Source: Tannerella sp. (GTDB lineage Bacteria > Bacteroidota > Bacteroidia > Bacteroidales > Tannerellaceae). From it: DNA of 13,205 bases. The notes under the pieces were generated by a model. That model saw only the letters and a list, made by a program, of their open reading frames with translations. It ran no database searches and was not told the origin of the DNA. Each line of letters opens with the position of its first letter. The stretch's first letter is position 1. The position numbers and the translations under genes were made by a program. The stretch covers positions 1-13,205 of the forward strand of contig JAITBC010000039.1 in the NCBI GenBank assembly GCA_031283785.1, written 5' to 3'. This document shows, one piece after another, positions 6,792-13,205 of the stretch.

Positions 6792-7964
6792 ATGAACACA
6801 AACATTCCTTATTTGTTGTATCTGCCTGTTCGTCCGGGTAGTTTTTCCCGCATGTGGGCAGGTATTGTCTGCGTCCTGCTGTCGGTTTTTTCAGTGCAGG
6901 CCGTAGAAAGTCGCACCGACAGTATTTTGCCCGTGCGCGGGCTGTCCATAGGCACACCATCGGGCAAGGGGTTGGACGGTTTTCTTCGCTTTATAGAGGA
7001 GGAACTTGCCCCGGCGCAATTCAACCTGCTCATTCTTCGCGTAGACTGGGGATATGCCTACGAAACGCATCCCGAGCTGCGTTCCGAGAATCCTCTGTCC
7101 AGGGCGGAGGTGAAAAAGATCGTCGCTGTATGCAAAAAACACGGCATCACTGTCGTTCCCCAGATTAATCTGCTGGGGCATCAATCGTGGGCTAAAACTA
7201 CGGGTAACCTCCTGCGCGTCTATCCCGAATTTGACGAAACGCCGCACGTCAAAACGGAGGATTATCCGGGCTGGCCGAATCCGGACGGACTTTATTGCAA
7301 GAGTTACTGTCCGCTGCATCCCGGCATACACAAAATTATTTTTGCGCTGGTCGACGAATTGACCGATGTTTTTGAAACATCTCTTTTCCATGCCGGTATG
7401 GACGAGGTGTTCTACATCGGCGATGAGCATTGCCCGCGATGCGGAGGTATTGACAAGGCGGAACTTTTTGCCGGAGAAGTAACCGCCTTGCGCAATCATC
7501 TTTCCCTGCAAGGCAAACGGCTGATGATTTGGGGCGACCGCCTGATAGACGGGAAGGTAACCGGCATCGGGGGATGGGAGGCCAGCATGAACAATACGCA
7601 TCGCGCTATCGACTTGATTCCCAAAGACGTCTTTATCTGCGACTGGCATTACGATCGTGCCGACAAGACGCCGGTATATTTCGCCGTGAAAGGACTGGAC
7701 GTAGCTATTTGCCCGTGGCGGAAAGCGCCCGTTGCCCTGCAGGAGTTGGACGACATGCTTCGCTTCCGCAAAAGCGCGACAGCAGAGATGAAATCGCATT
7801 TCCGCGGTATCATCGCCACCGTCTGGTCGGGCAATGAGACATTCCTGAAGAATTACTACGAAACGCCGGTCGATGCGACTGCGGAATCCGAGGCCGTGAC
7901 GCTCAAAAAGCTGATGGAGGCGTTCAGGGAGATTTCCGGTTCTTTCCAAAAATCCAGGCCTTAG
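6792..7964 (+). CDS. Exported GH20-related glycoside hydrolase (beta-N-acetylhexosaminidase-like TIM barrel)
   Basis: 390 residues from the ATG at 6792. The frame is open back to an ATG at 6726, but that lies upstream of the promoter; an ATG at 6852 is a further alternative but leaves no positive charge before the hydrophobic core. The signal peptide is residues 1 to about 38 with an unusually long front part (hydrophobic core 22-36). The rest is a single catalytic barrel without the extra N-terminal domain of classical hexosaminidases. The strand-end motif FHAGMDEVFYIG (199-210) matches the GH20 His-x-Gly-x-Asp-Glu signature, giving Asp204/Glu205 as the probable catalytic pair. GHQSW (129-133), IWGDR (246-250), GGWEAS (260-265) and CDWHYD (283-288) fit substrate-site loops of the same group. 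A CPRC pair (Cys214, Cys217) just after the catalytic motif may bind a metal or form a disulfide. It probably cleaves amino sugars from glycans in the periplasm or outside. The gene looks more GC-rich than the two-component genes downstream. Confidence 0.85.
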   Translation: MNTNIPYLLYLPVRPGSFSRMWAGIVCVLLSVFSVQAVESRTDSILPVRGLSIGTPSGKGLDGFLRFIEEELAPAQFNLLILRVDWGYAYETHPELRSENPLSRAEVKKIVAVCKKHGITVVPQINLLGHQSWAKTTGNLLRVYPEFDETPHVKTEDYPGWPNPDGLYCKSYCPLHPGIHKIIFALVDELTDVFETSLFHAGMDEVFYIGDEHCPRCGGIDKAELFAGEVTALRNHLSLQGKRLMIWGDRLIDGKVTGIGGWEASMNNTHRAIDLIPKDVFICDWHYDRADKTPVYFAVKGLDVAICPWRKAPVALQELDDMLRFRKSATAEMKSHFRGIIATVWSGNETFLKNYYETPVDATAESEAVTLKKLMEAFREISGSFQKSRP

Positions 7965-8040
7965 GAGCGAAAATCAGGATCAGCCGTATAAAAAAATAGA
8001 ACTTTACAATACCAAATTATTTGATTGCCGGTTTCAGGCA

Positions 8041-8070
8041 AAAACAAAATAGATGAAATTATTTTGTTTT
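8041..8070. repeat. Perfect 11-bp inverted repeat over the typA -33 element
   Basis: The left arm AAAACAAAATA (8041-8051) and the right arm TATTTTGTTTT (8060-8070) are perfect reverse complements around the 8-base spacer GATGAAAT. The right arm contains the TTTG (8063-8066) that serves as the typA -33 element. The stem is all A-T apart from one G-C pair, so it would be a poor terminator; as duplex DNA it looks like a dimeric operator. A second small hairpin, TTGCC (8027-8031) with GGCAA (8038 onward), lies just upstream. The regulator is unknown, and chance in AT-rich DNA is possible but unlikely at 11 perfect pairs. Confidence 0.6.
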
Positions 8071-8093
8071 ACCCTCAAATTACACTAATTTTG
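8063..8093 (+). promoter_or_regulatory. Bacteroides-type promoter of typA
   Basis: TTTG at 8063-8066, a 19-base spacer and TAATTTTG at 8086-8093 match the consensus exactly. The expected transcription start is near 8100, about 18 bases before the ATG at 8118. An upstream in-frame ATG at 8025 lies ahead of this promoter and is excluded as a start for its transcript. Confidence 0.8.
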
Positions 8094-8117
8094 TCCCCTC
8101 GAAAGATTAATCGTTGT

Positions 8118-9914
8118 ATGCAAAAGATTAGAAATATCGCAATTATAGCGCATGTTGACCATGGTAAGACTACACTGGTAGACAAAATGCTTCTGGCGGG
8201 AAAGCTTTTCCGTGAGGGGCAGGCCGAACCGGATCAGTTTCTTGATAGTAATGATTTGGAACGGGAACGAGGGATAACGATCCTGGCAAAAAATGTTTCT
8301 ATCAATTATAAAGGTTATAAAATAAATATTATTGATACTCCGGGGCATGCCGACTTTGGAGGCGAAGTGGAGCGTGTGCTTAACATGGCGGACGGATGCC
8401 TGTTGCTTGTCGATGCATTTGAAGGTCCGATGCCGCAGACGCGTTTCGTTTTGCAGAAAGCAATTCAGATCGGGTTGAAGCCGATTGTTGTTATAAATAA
8501 GGTGGATAAGCCGAATTGCCGCCCTTCGGAAGTGCAGGAGATGGTGTTTGACCTGATGTTCAGCCTTGATGCGACGGAAGAACAGCTGGATTTCCCAACG
8601 ATATACGGTTCGGCCAAACAAGGCTGGATGTCGCGCGACTGGAAGAATCCGACAGATAATATCTATACTTTGTTGGATGATATTATCGAATATATCCCCG
8701 AACCGAAGACGCTTGAAGGCCCGGCACAGTTGCTTGTCACTTCGCTCGATTATTCGACATATGTCGGTCGCATAGCCGTTGGACGTGTTCATCGCGGGGA
8801 GCTTCGGGAAGGACAGAATGTGGCGCTTTGCAAACGCGACGGATCGCAGGTTCGTTCGAGGATAAAGGAGATAGATGTCTTCGAAGGATTGGGACGAAAG
8901 AAAGTCGGAGCGGTTTCATCGGGAGACATCTGCGCACTGATCGGCATTGAAGGTTTTGAAATAGGGGAGACTATTACCGATGTAAATATGCCCGACCCGT
9001 TGCCGGCGATTGCTATTGATGAGCCGACGATGTCGATGCTTTTCACGATTAATACGTCACCTTTTTTCGGAAAAGACGGGAAGTTTGTCACGTCGCGCCA
9101 TATCTTCGAACGTCTGGAAAAAGAACTGGATAAGAACCTCGCGTTACAGGTAGAGCCGACCGGTGCAGCTGATTCGTGGAATGTGTTCGGTCGTGGCGTG
9201 TTGCATTTGTCGATACTTATTGAGACGATGCGCCGTGAAGGATATGAACTGCAGGTGGGGCAGCCTCAGGTGATCATCAAGGAGATAGATGGCGTCAGGT
9301 GTGAGCCGGTGGAGCAGCTTACGGTTAACCTGCCGGATGAAAATGCAAGCCGTGCAATTGATGTCATAACAAAACGAAAGGGAGAGATGATCATGATGGA
9401 AAGTAAGAATGAACGTACTTTGCTGGAGTTTAATATTCCTTCGCGCGGAATTATCGGGTTAAATAATTTGATTCTTACGCTTTCGGCCGGTGAAGCGATT
9501 ATGGCGCATCGTTTTCTGGAATTTCAACCATGGAAAGGCGATATCGAGCGCCGTCAGAATGGTTCGATCATTGCGATGGAAACGGGTATGGCGTTTGCTT
9601 ATGCATTGAATAATCTGCAATCGCGCGGACGTTTTTTTATTGCTCCGGGCGATGAGGTGTATGCCGGGCAGGTTGTCGGTGAACATACGAAAGAGGGTGA
9701 TTTGGTAGTGAATGTTACAAAATCGAAGAAACTTACGAATATGCGGGCTTCCGGGTCGGATGAGAAAATATCTTTGGCGCCTCCCGTCATATTCAGCCTT
9801 GAAGATGCACTTGAATATATTAAGGTCGATGAATACGTCGAAATAACGCCTCATTTCATGCGTATGCGTAAAATAGTACTTGATGAAACGGAGCGCAAGC
9901 GTCAAAATCGTTAA
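8118..9914 (+). CDS. typA: Ribosome-associated translational GTPase TypA/BipA
   Basis: 598 residues, the usual TypA length. The start [20 protein letters not shown] is the standard N terminus; the frame is open further upstream, but that part precedes the promoter. GTPase motifs: P-loop HVDHGKTT (12-19), switch I RGIT (51-54), DTPGH (73-77), NKVDK (127-131), and a G5 element in the SAKQG segment. An EF-Tu-like domain II and EF-G-like domains III and V follow, then the TypA-specific C-terminal domain, visible in [14 protein letters not shown]-like and [15 protein letters not shown] blocks. Family knowledge: the protein binds the ribosome at the elongation-factor site and helps ribosome assembly and growth under stress or cold. 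It acts in the cytoplasm and is normally monocistronic, which fits its own promoter here. No unusual residues were noticed. Confidence 0.98.
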   Translation: MQKIRNIAIIAHVDHGKTTLVDKMLLAGKLFREGQAEPDQFLDSNDLERERGITILAKNVSINYKGYKINIIDTPGHADFGGEVERVLNMADGCLLLVDAFEGPMPQTRFVLQKAIQIGLKPIVVINKVDKPNCRPSEVQEMVFDLMFSLDATEEQLDFPTIYGSAKQGWMSRDWKNPTDNIYTLLDDIIEYIPEPKTLEGPAQLLVTSLDYSTYVGRIAVGRVHRGELREGQNVALCKRDGSQVRSRIKEIDVFEGLGRKKVGAVSSGDICALIGIEGFEIGETITDVNMPDPLPAIAIDEPTMSMLFTINTSPFFGKDGKFVTSRHIFERLEKELDKNLALQVEPTGAADSWNVFGRGVLHLSILIETMRREGYELQVGQPQVIIKEIDGVRCEPVEQLTVNLPDENASRAIDVITKRKGEMIMMESKNERTLLEFNIPSRGIIGLNNLILTLSAGEAIMAHRFLEFQPWKGDIERRQNGSIIAMETGMAFAYALNNLQSRGRFFIAPGDEVYAGQVVGEHTKEGDLVVNVTKSKKLTNMRASGSDEKISLAPPVIFSLEDALEYIKVDEYVEITPHFMRMRKIVLDETERKRQNR

Positions 9915-9926
9915 TCGGACGACAGG

Positions 9927-9965
9927 ACGCTGCGAGCGTTAAAGAAATATGATCAGACCTGATTT
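9927..9965 (+). terminator. Possible weak terminator or hairpins after typA
   Basis: ACGCT-GCG-AGCGT (9927-9939) forms a 5-bp stem with a triloop but is not followed by T residues. ATCA-GACC-TGAT (9952-9963) is a 4-bp stem followed by TTT. Neither alone is a strong rho-independent terminator. They are the only structures seen in the 182-base gap between typA and the response regulator, so transcription may partly stop here. Confidence 0.25.
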
Positions 9966-10010
9966 TAAGATGTGTTATAAGCTATAATATGTTCGTATGA
10001 TTTGATTTTT

Positions 10011-10041
10011 TATGTTTGATACAAAAGGGTGTATAATTTTG
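10011..10041 (+). promoter_or_regulatory. Probable promoter of the two-component operon
   Basis: TAATTTTG at 10034-10041 is an exact -7 element. At the 19-base spacing the -33 position (10011-10014) reads TATG, one mismatch from TTTG; a perfect TTTG lies four bases further in (10015-10018) with a 15-base spacer. The leader to the ATG at 10097 is about 48 bases and AT-rich. The imperfect -33 may mean modest basal strength. Confidence 0.5.
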
Positions 10042-10096
10042 TTGAAAATGAGATAACGTGTATATGTATTTATGGTGAGGATGAAAAAAGGTAATT

Positions 10097-10786
10097 ATGG
10101 AAAAAAAGCGTATATTAGTCGTAGATGATGAGGAAAATCTTTGTGAAATACTCAAGTTTAATCTCGAAAAAGTCGGTTATGAAGTAGATACGGCATTATC
10201 TGCCGAAGATGCATTGAGTATGGACCTTTCCGTATATTGTTTATTTATTCTTGATATTATGATGGGAAATGTTTCCGGTTTTCAGATGGCAGGAATTATT
10301 AAAAAGAACAAAAGTCTTGCCGCTGTCCCCATCATATTCTGCACATCCCGGAGTTCGGAAGATGATATTGTATGCGGTTTAAATTTGGGAGCAGATGATT
10401 ATATTGCCAAACCTTTTTCCATAAAAGAAGTATTGGCGCGTATTGAAGCGGTGCTTCGCAGAAGTAATAACGCCGGTATTTATGAACAGGACGGCGAATC
10501 GTTTCAGTATCAGAAACTGAAACTCGATATGGTATCCAAGAAGGTCTTTGTTGAAGATGCGGATATTTCATTGACGAAAAAGGAATTTGAAATATTGTCG
10601 TTACTGCTGCAGAAACCCGGGAGAGTCTTTTCACGCGAAGAGTTGCTTAAAATCGTATGGCCGGATGATGTCTTTGTTACAGACCGTACGGTCGATGTGC
10701 ATATTACCCGCTTGCGGAAAAAGATCGCTCCGTATGACCGGAATATTGTCGCCCGTCTGGGATATGGATATTGCTTCGAAATGTAA
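10097..10786 (+). CDS. OmpR/PhoB-family two-component response regulator
   Basis: 229 residues. The receiver domain (about 3-120) has the acidic pocket Asp10/Asp11, the phosphoacceptor Asp53 in ILDIMM, the conserved Thr83 in FCTSR and Lys105 in AKPF, so it should be phosphorylatable. The C-terminal winged helix (about 136-229) has the PhoB-type pattern, with LTKKEFEIL (159-167), the recognition-helix region RTVDVHITRLRKKI (197-210) and a C-terminal hairpin LGYGYCFEM. It should bind DNA as a dimer once phosphorylated. The kinase gene begins 48 bases after its stop, so kinase and regulator are very likely partners in one operon. The target genes are unknown; the general shape recalls PhoB- and RprY-like regulators but is not enough for a name. 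Confidence 0.95.
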   Translation: MEKKRILVVDDEENLCEILKFNLEKVGYEVDTALSAEDALSMDLSVYCLFILDIMMGNVSGFQMAGIIKKNKSLAAVPIIFCTSRSSEDDIVCGLNLGADDYIAKPFSIKEVLARIEAVLRRSNNAGIYEQDGESFQYQKLKLDMVSKKVFVEDADISLTKKEFEILSLLLQKPGRVFSREELLKIVWPDDVFVTDRTVDVHITRLRKKIAPYDRNIVARLGYGYCFEM

Positions 10787-10834
10787 TTGCGGGGAAATTG
10801 TAACGGGAAAAGTTGTTTTTTTATTACCACAGCT

Positions 10835-12268
10835 ATGAGTGTTTCCGAAAAAGCATATCCTAAATTTCATCTGCGGTTTTTTGGATTGGTGATATTTGTT
10901 ATTTTACTGATTAGTTTATGTTTCATTATTTTTCAATATATAAGGGAGAAGCAATATAAGATTGATTTACTGAACTGTAAGCTGATGGGATATAACGATT
11001 TCATCGATTTGGAAATGAGGCGGGGCTTGCCGATAGAGGATTTTTATCTGGAAGACATTTCACGTTTTTCGTTGATAGATTTTTCAGGTAAGATTTTATA
11101 TGATTCGGAATTTCCGGATATTAATCTTTTTGAAACAAGTTGCCGGCATAAAGAAATAAAACAGGCGATGGTGAAGGGGATAGGCTATGATATCCGTCAG
11201 TCTGCTATTGTTGAAGGCGTATATTTTTTCTCGGCGAAGAAATATGACAATTATATCATTCGTTCCGCCATCCCTTATGATTTGGTTCTTGCGTCAAGCC
11301 TCAGAGTTGATCCGTTGTTTCTTACGGTTACGTTTTTGATACTGACAATTTTCATCATTGTTTTTTATAAGGTGACAAGCCTCCTCGGACAAAATATAAA
11401 TCGCCTCAAAGATTTTGCGACGAAAGCGGAACATGAAGATATGGACGAATATCCCGTACATTTCCCCAATGACGAGCTGGGCGATATATCGCGTCATATA
11501 GTACAAATATATACCCGGCTGCAGAAAACAAAACAAGCGCTCATCGTAGAACAGGACAGAGTGCTTAAACAGAAGGAAGAACAGGAGTTGCTGAAAAAAC
11601 AACTGACGCAGAATATCTCTCATGAGATTAAAACGCCGGTAAGCAGTATACGGGGATATCTTGAAACGATTATAAATGTAAAAGATTTGCCGGAAGAGAC
11701 CCGAAACAGTTTTATCGTAAAATGCTATAAGCAAAGCACCCGCCTTTCGTCTTTGTTGCATGATATTTTGACGCTTAACCGTATGGACGAGGTGCCCGGG
11801 CTTATCACAAAAGAAAAAATAGATTTGGCCGAACTCATATCTGTTGTGCTTTATGACGTGTCGTTGCTGCTGTATAAGAAAAAAATCAAAGTGTATAATC
11901 GTACCGAAAAATCGGTGCTTGTGTGTAATGGAAATCATTCGTTACTGTATTCCGTTTTTCGTAATCTTATTGATAATACCGTCGCGTATGCCGGTGAAGG
12001 TGTGAGCGTTTATATAGAATGTGACGACGGGGATCCGGATTATTATCACTTTTCCTTTAGCGACAATGGAATCGGTATCGCTGACGAACATCTTGAAAAT
12101 ATTTTCGACCGTTTTTATCGGGTGGATAAGGGTCGTTCCCGCAAAGCCGGCGGAACGGGTTTAGGCCTGTCTATTGTTAAAAATGTGCTGCTTATTCACG
12201 GAGGCGCTATTAATGTCAGACAACGTCCCGGAGGAGGGGTGGAGTTCGTCTTTTCCATTAAACGATGA
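10835..12268 (+). CDS. Membrane-bound sensor histidine kinase (PhoR-like)
   Basis: 477 residues from the ATG at 10835. A TTG at 10787 just after the regulator's stop would add 16 residues of no clear function, so the ATG is preferred. Transmembrane helix 1 is about residues 15-35 and helix 2 about 160-181; between them lies a periplasmic sensor of about 125 residues with a FSLIDFSGKILYDSEF segment like the PAS/Cache-type sensors of PhoR- and WalK-like kinases. A HAMP-like linker and a charged coiled coil (about 230-255) lead to the HisKA domain, where His263 sits in NISHEIKTP. The ATPase domain shows the N box (FRNLIDNT, Asn381), G1 box DNGIG (410-414), F box FDRFYR and G2 box GGTGLGLS (439-446). 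All catalytic residues are present, so it should autophosphorylate and pass phosphate to the regulator just upstream. It is a plain kinase, not one of the hybrid HTCS sensors that usually control glycan loci. The stimulus is unknown. Confidence 0.95.
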   Translation: MSVSEKAYPKFHLRFFGLVIFVILLISLCFIIFQYIREKQYKIDLLNCKLMGYNDFIDLEMRRGLPIEDFYLEDISRFSLIDFSGKILYDSEFPDINLFETSCRHKEIKQAMVKGIGYDIRQSAIVEGVYFFSAKKYDNYIIRSAIPYDLVLASSLRVDPLFLTVTFLILTIFIIVFYKVTSLLGQNINRLKDFATKAEHEDMDEYPVHFPNDELGDISRHIVQIYTRLQKTKQALIVEQDRVLKQKEEQELLKKQLTQNISHEIKTPVSSIRGYLETIINVKDLPEETRNSFIVKCYKQSTRLSSLLHDILTLNRMDEVPGLITKEKIDLAELISVVLYDVSLLLYKKKIKVYNRTEKSVLVCNGNHSLLYSVFRNLIDNTVAYAGEGVSVYIECDDGDPDYYHFSFSDNGIGIADEHLENIFDRFYRVDKGRSRKAGGTGLGLSIVKNVLLIHGGAINVRQRPGGGVEFVFSIKR

Positions 12269-12397
12269 TTGTAGTCGGTCTGCACGCTATTTTGCCGCAA
12301 AAATTAAAGCTTTTTAACCGGAAATTGAAGGCCTGTGCGGGGTGGCAGGCGTGACCGTAACAGATTGCGTCGCGGAAGAAAAAATAAACAGATTTAT
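12269..12397. other. Gap between the kinase gene and the btuB promoter
   Basis: The whole stretch from the kinase stop to the btuB start is 393 bases; most of it is the promoter and riboswitch described separately. This first part holds only a 5-bp hairpin GCCTG/CAGGC (12331-12350) with no T-tract after it, and an AT-rich near-palindrome around TTAAAGCTTTTTAA (12305 region). I see no clear terminator for the two-component operon and no small gene. Confidence 0.4.
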
Positions 12398-12428
12398 TTT
12401 GCGTTACACTCGGTTTGTATTATCTTTG
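12398..12428 (+). promoter_or_regulatory. Bacteroides-type promoter of the btuB riboswitch transcript
   Basis: TTTG at 12398-12401, a 19-base spacer and TATCTTTG at 12421-12428 match the consensus exactly. Transcription should start near 12435, immediately before the cobalamin aptamer, which leaves a leader of about 227 bases before the btuB start. That layout is what a riboswitch-controlled gene should show. Confidence 0.8.
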
Positions 12429-12433
12429 TCCCC

Positions 12434-12610
12434 GGTTTTGGTGTAACTGTGTCGCGTTCGCGCTCGGTTAGTAAAAGGGAATCCGGTGTAAATCCGGAAC
12501 TGTGCCCGTAGCTGTAAGTTTTTTGTCCCTCGGCATTTCTCATTGGCCACTGACTTATGAAGTTGGGAAGGCTGCCGGTGAAAGGGGAAACAAGTCAGAA
12601 AACCTGCCGG
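12434..12610 (+). promoter_or_regulatory. Cobalamin (adenosylcobalamin-type) riboswitch
   Basis: The conserved core is easy to read. AAAGGGAATCCGGTG begins at 12474, the TCCGG/CCGGA stem follows, then AACTGTGCCCGTAGCTGTAA ends at 12517, GCCACTG (the B12-box core) is at 12546-12552, GGGAAGG at 12565-12571 and GTCAGAAAACCTGCC at 12594-12608. The order and spacing match cobalamin riboswitches. These RNAs bind a cobalamin and shut off expression of B12 uptake or synthesis genes when the vitamin is plentiful. The gene controlled here is the btuB-like receptor at 12662. The exact ends of the outer stem are estimated. Confidence 0.95.
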
Positions 12611-12624
12611 AATCTTAAAAAAAA

Positions 12625-12647
12625 CAACATTTCGGGTAAGGATGTTG
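12625..12647 (+). promoter_or_regulatory. Hairpin between the B12 aptamer and btuB (possible expression platform)
   Basis: CAACAT (12625-12630) and ATGTTG (12642-12647) form a perfect 6-bp stem with the 11-base loop TTCGGGTAAGG, 14 bases before the btuB ATG. There is no T-tract directly after the stem, so it does not look like a terminator. Its place fits the regulatory hairpin that, in translation-controlling cobalamin riboswitches, pairs its loop with the aptamer when ligand is bound. That role is inferred from position. Confidence 0.5.
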
Positions 12648-12661
12648 AAAGTTTGATTTTT

Positions 12662-13205
12662 ATGCAAAAACGATGGATTGCTAAATTGAGCATGTACTTT
12701 ATGAGTGCATGGGTTGTTCCGTTTACGGTCGTCTCGGCGCAGAATAACCGGCAGGCGGCGGATACCGTGAAATCGCGGCAGCTTCCCGAGGTGGAAATTG
12801 TCACGTATCCTCGCATATCCGTCGCACGGCAAGCGGCTCCGCTTCAGATTCTTGACGGTAAAAGCATTATTCGTCTCGGAATACAAGACTTGTCCGAAGC
12901 CGTGCGCCGTTTCTCCGGCGTTACGGTAAAGGATTACGGAGGGATAGGAGGCCTTAAAACCGTTTCGATCCGCAGTCTCGGAGCGCACCATACAGCCGTC
13001 GGCTACGATGGCGTCGTTATTTCGGACGCTCAGAGCGGACAGGTTGATATAAGCCGTTTCACGCTTGATAATGTGGAAATGATTTCGCTTTCTATGGGGC
13101 AGAGCGACGAGATATTTCAGACCGCACGCATATATGCTTCTGCCGGGGCGCTGAATATAAAAACACAGAAACCACGTTTTTCCGGTGATAACGCGGATTT
13201 TTTAA
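12662..13205 (+). CDS. btuB: BtuB-like TonB-dependent cobalamin receptor (partial, 3' end outside window)
   Basis: The frame starting at ATG 12662 stays open for 181 codons to the window end, with no stop. The signal peptide is about residues 1-26, with cleavage at VSA|Q. A TonB-box-like segment PEVEIVTY (42-49) is followed by a plug domain: APLQILDGKSI, LGIQDLSEAVRRFSGVTVKDYGG, VSIRSLGAHHTAVGYDGVVISD and VEMISLSMGQSDEIFQTARIYASAGALNIKT. This is a simple plug without the carboxypeptidase-like N-terminal domain of SusC proteins. The cobalamin riboswitch directly upstream makes vitamin B12 or another corrinoid the likely cargo. Family knowledge: the receptor imports B12 across the outer membrane using TonB energy. 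The beta-barrel and the rest of any B12 operon lie downstream and are not seen. Another TonB-dependent micronutrient receptor is possible but less likely given the riboswitch. Confidence 0.9.
   Translation, partial: MQKRWIAKLSMYFMSAWVVPFTVVSAQNNRQAADTVKSRQLPEVEIVTYPRISVARQAAPLQILDGKSIIRLGIQDLSEAVRRFSGVTVKDYGGIGGLKTVSIRSLGAHHTAVGYDGVVISDAQSGQVDISRFTLDNVEMISLSMGQSDEIFQTARIYASAGALNIKTQKPRFSGDNADFL

Noticed and set aside
6891..7949. A 352-codon open frame on the minus strand opposite the GH20-like gene
   Set aside because: It is fully antisense to a gene with a clear catalytic motif, signal peptide and promoter. Its product shows no recognisable domain, and such long shadows arise from codon bias in GC-richer genes.
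8085..8792. A 235-codon minus-strand frame opposite typA
   Set aside because: It lies opposite the highly conserved GTPase domain of typA, overlaps its promoter, and has no start signal or known motif.
11294..11938. A 214-codon minus-strand frame opposite the histidine kinase
   Set aside because: It is antisense to the second membrane helix and the HisKA domain; its composition is rich in Tyr, Phe and Arg, as expected for a shadow frame.
12331..12350. GCCTG/CAGGC hairpin as terminator of the two-component operon
   Set aside because: The stem is only 5 bp and is followed by GTGACC rather than T residues, so it does not meet the pattern of an intrinsic terminator.
12404..12991. A 195-codon minus-strand frame over the riboswitch and the btuB start
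   Set aside because: It would run through the conserved aptamer core and the btuB signal peptide; the + strand elements explain the sequence fully.

Overview
The window looks like chromosomal DNA from a member of the Bacteroidales (Bacteroidota). Reasons: an adjacent SusC/SusD pair with a Bacteroidota-style SusD lipoprotein, AT-rich leaders with no Shine-Dalgarno sequence ahead of the genes, and promoters of the Bacteroides type (TTTG, 19 bases, TAnnTTTG). All recognisable complete genes lie on the + strand. I see no insertion sequence, integrase, tRNA, rRNA or CRISPR array.

Layout. (1) Bases 1-123 are the tail of an upstream gene, probably a surface or secreted protein with a C-terminal sorting-like domain, closed by a strong intrinsic terminator (172-205). 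(2) Bases 432-6704 form a tightly spaced four-gene cluster: a small secreted protein of unknown function, a SusC-like TonB-dependent transporter, a SusD-like surface lipoprotein (SusD_2/RagB type) and an exported calcineurin-like metallophosphoesterase. It is followed by a GH20-related exported glycosidase (6792-7964) that has its own promoter. Together these look like a small nutrient-acquisition (PUL-like) locus; the phosphoesterase plus hexosaminidase-type enzyme suggests, as inference only, a phosphorylated or amino-sugar-containing substrate. (3) Bases 8118-9914 encode the ribosome-associated GTPase TypA/BipA from its own promoter, whose -33 element sits in an 11-bp perfect inverted repeat. 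(4) Bases 10097-12268 encode an OmpR/PhoB-type response regulator and a membrane histidine kinase, a classic two-component pair. (5) Bases 12398-13205 hold a promoter, a cobalamin riboswitch and the first 181 codons of a BtuB-like TonB-dependent receptor that runs off the end of the window.

Three promoters match TTTG-N19-TAnnTTTG exactly. For the GH20-like gene the promoter lies inside the longest possible open frame, and for typA the -7 element does too, so both genes must start at later ATG codons than the longest frames suggest. The window reads as ordinary core genome next to an accessory uptake locus. The parts least explained by known families are the small secreted protein at 432-995, the substrate of the SusCD/phosphoesterase/GH20 set, the inverted repeat over the typA promoter and the hairpin between the B12 aptamer and btuB.
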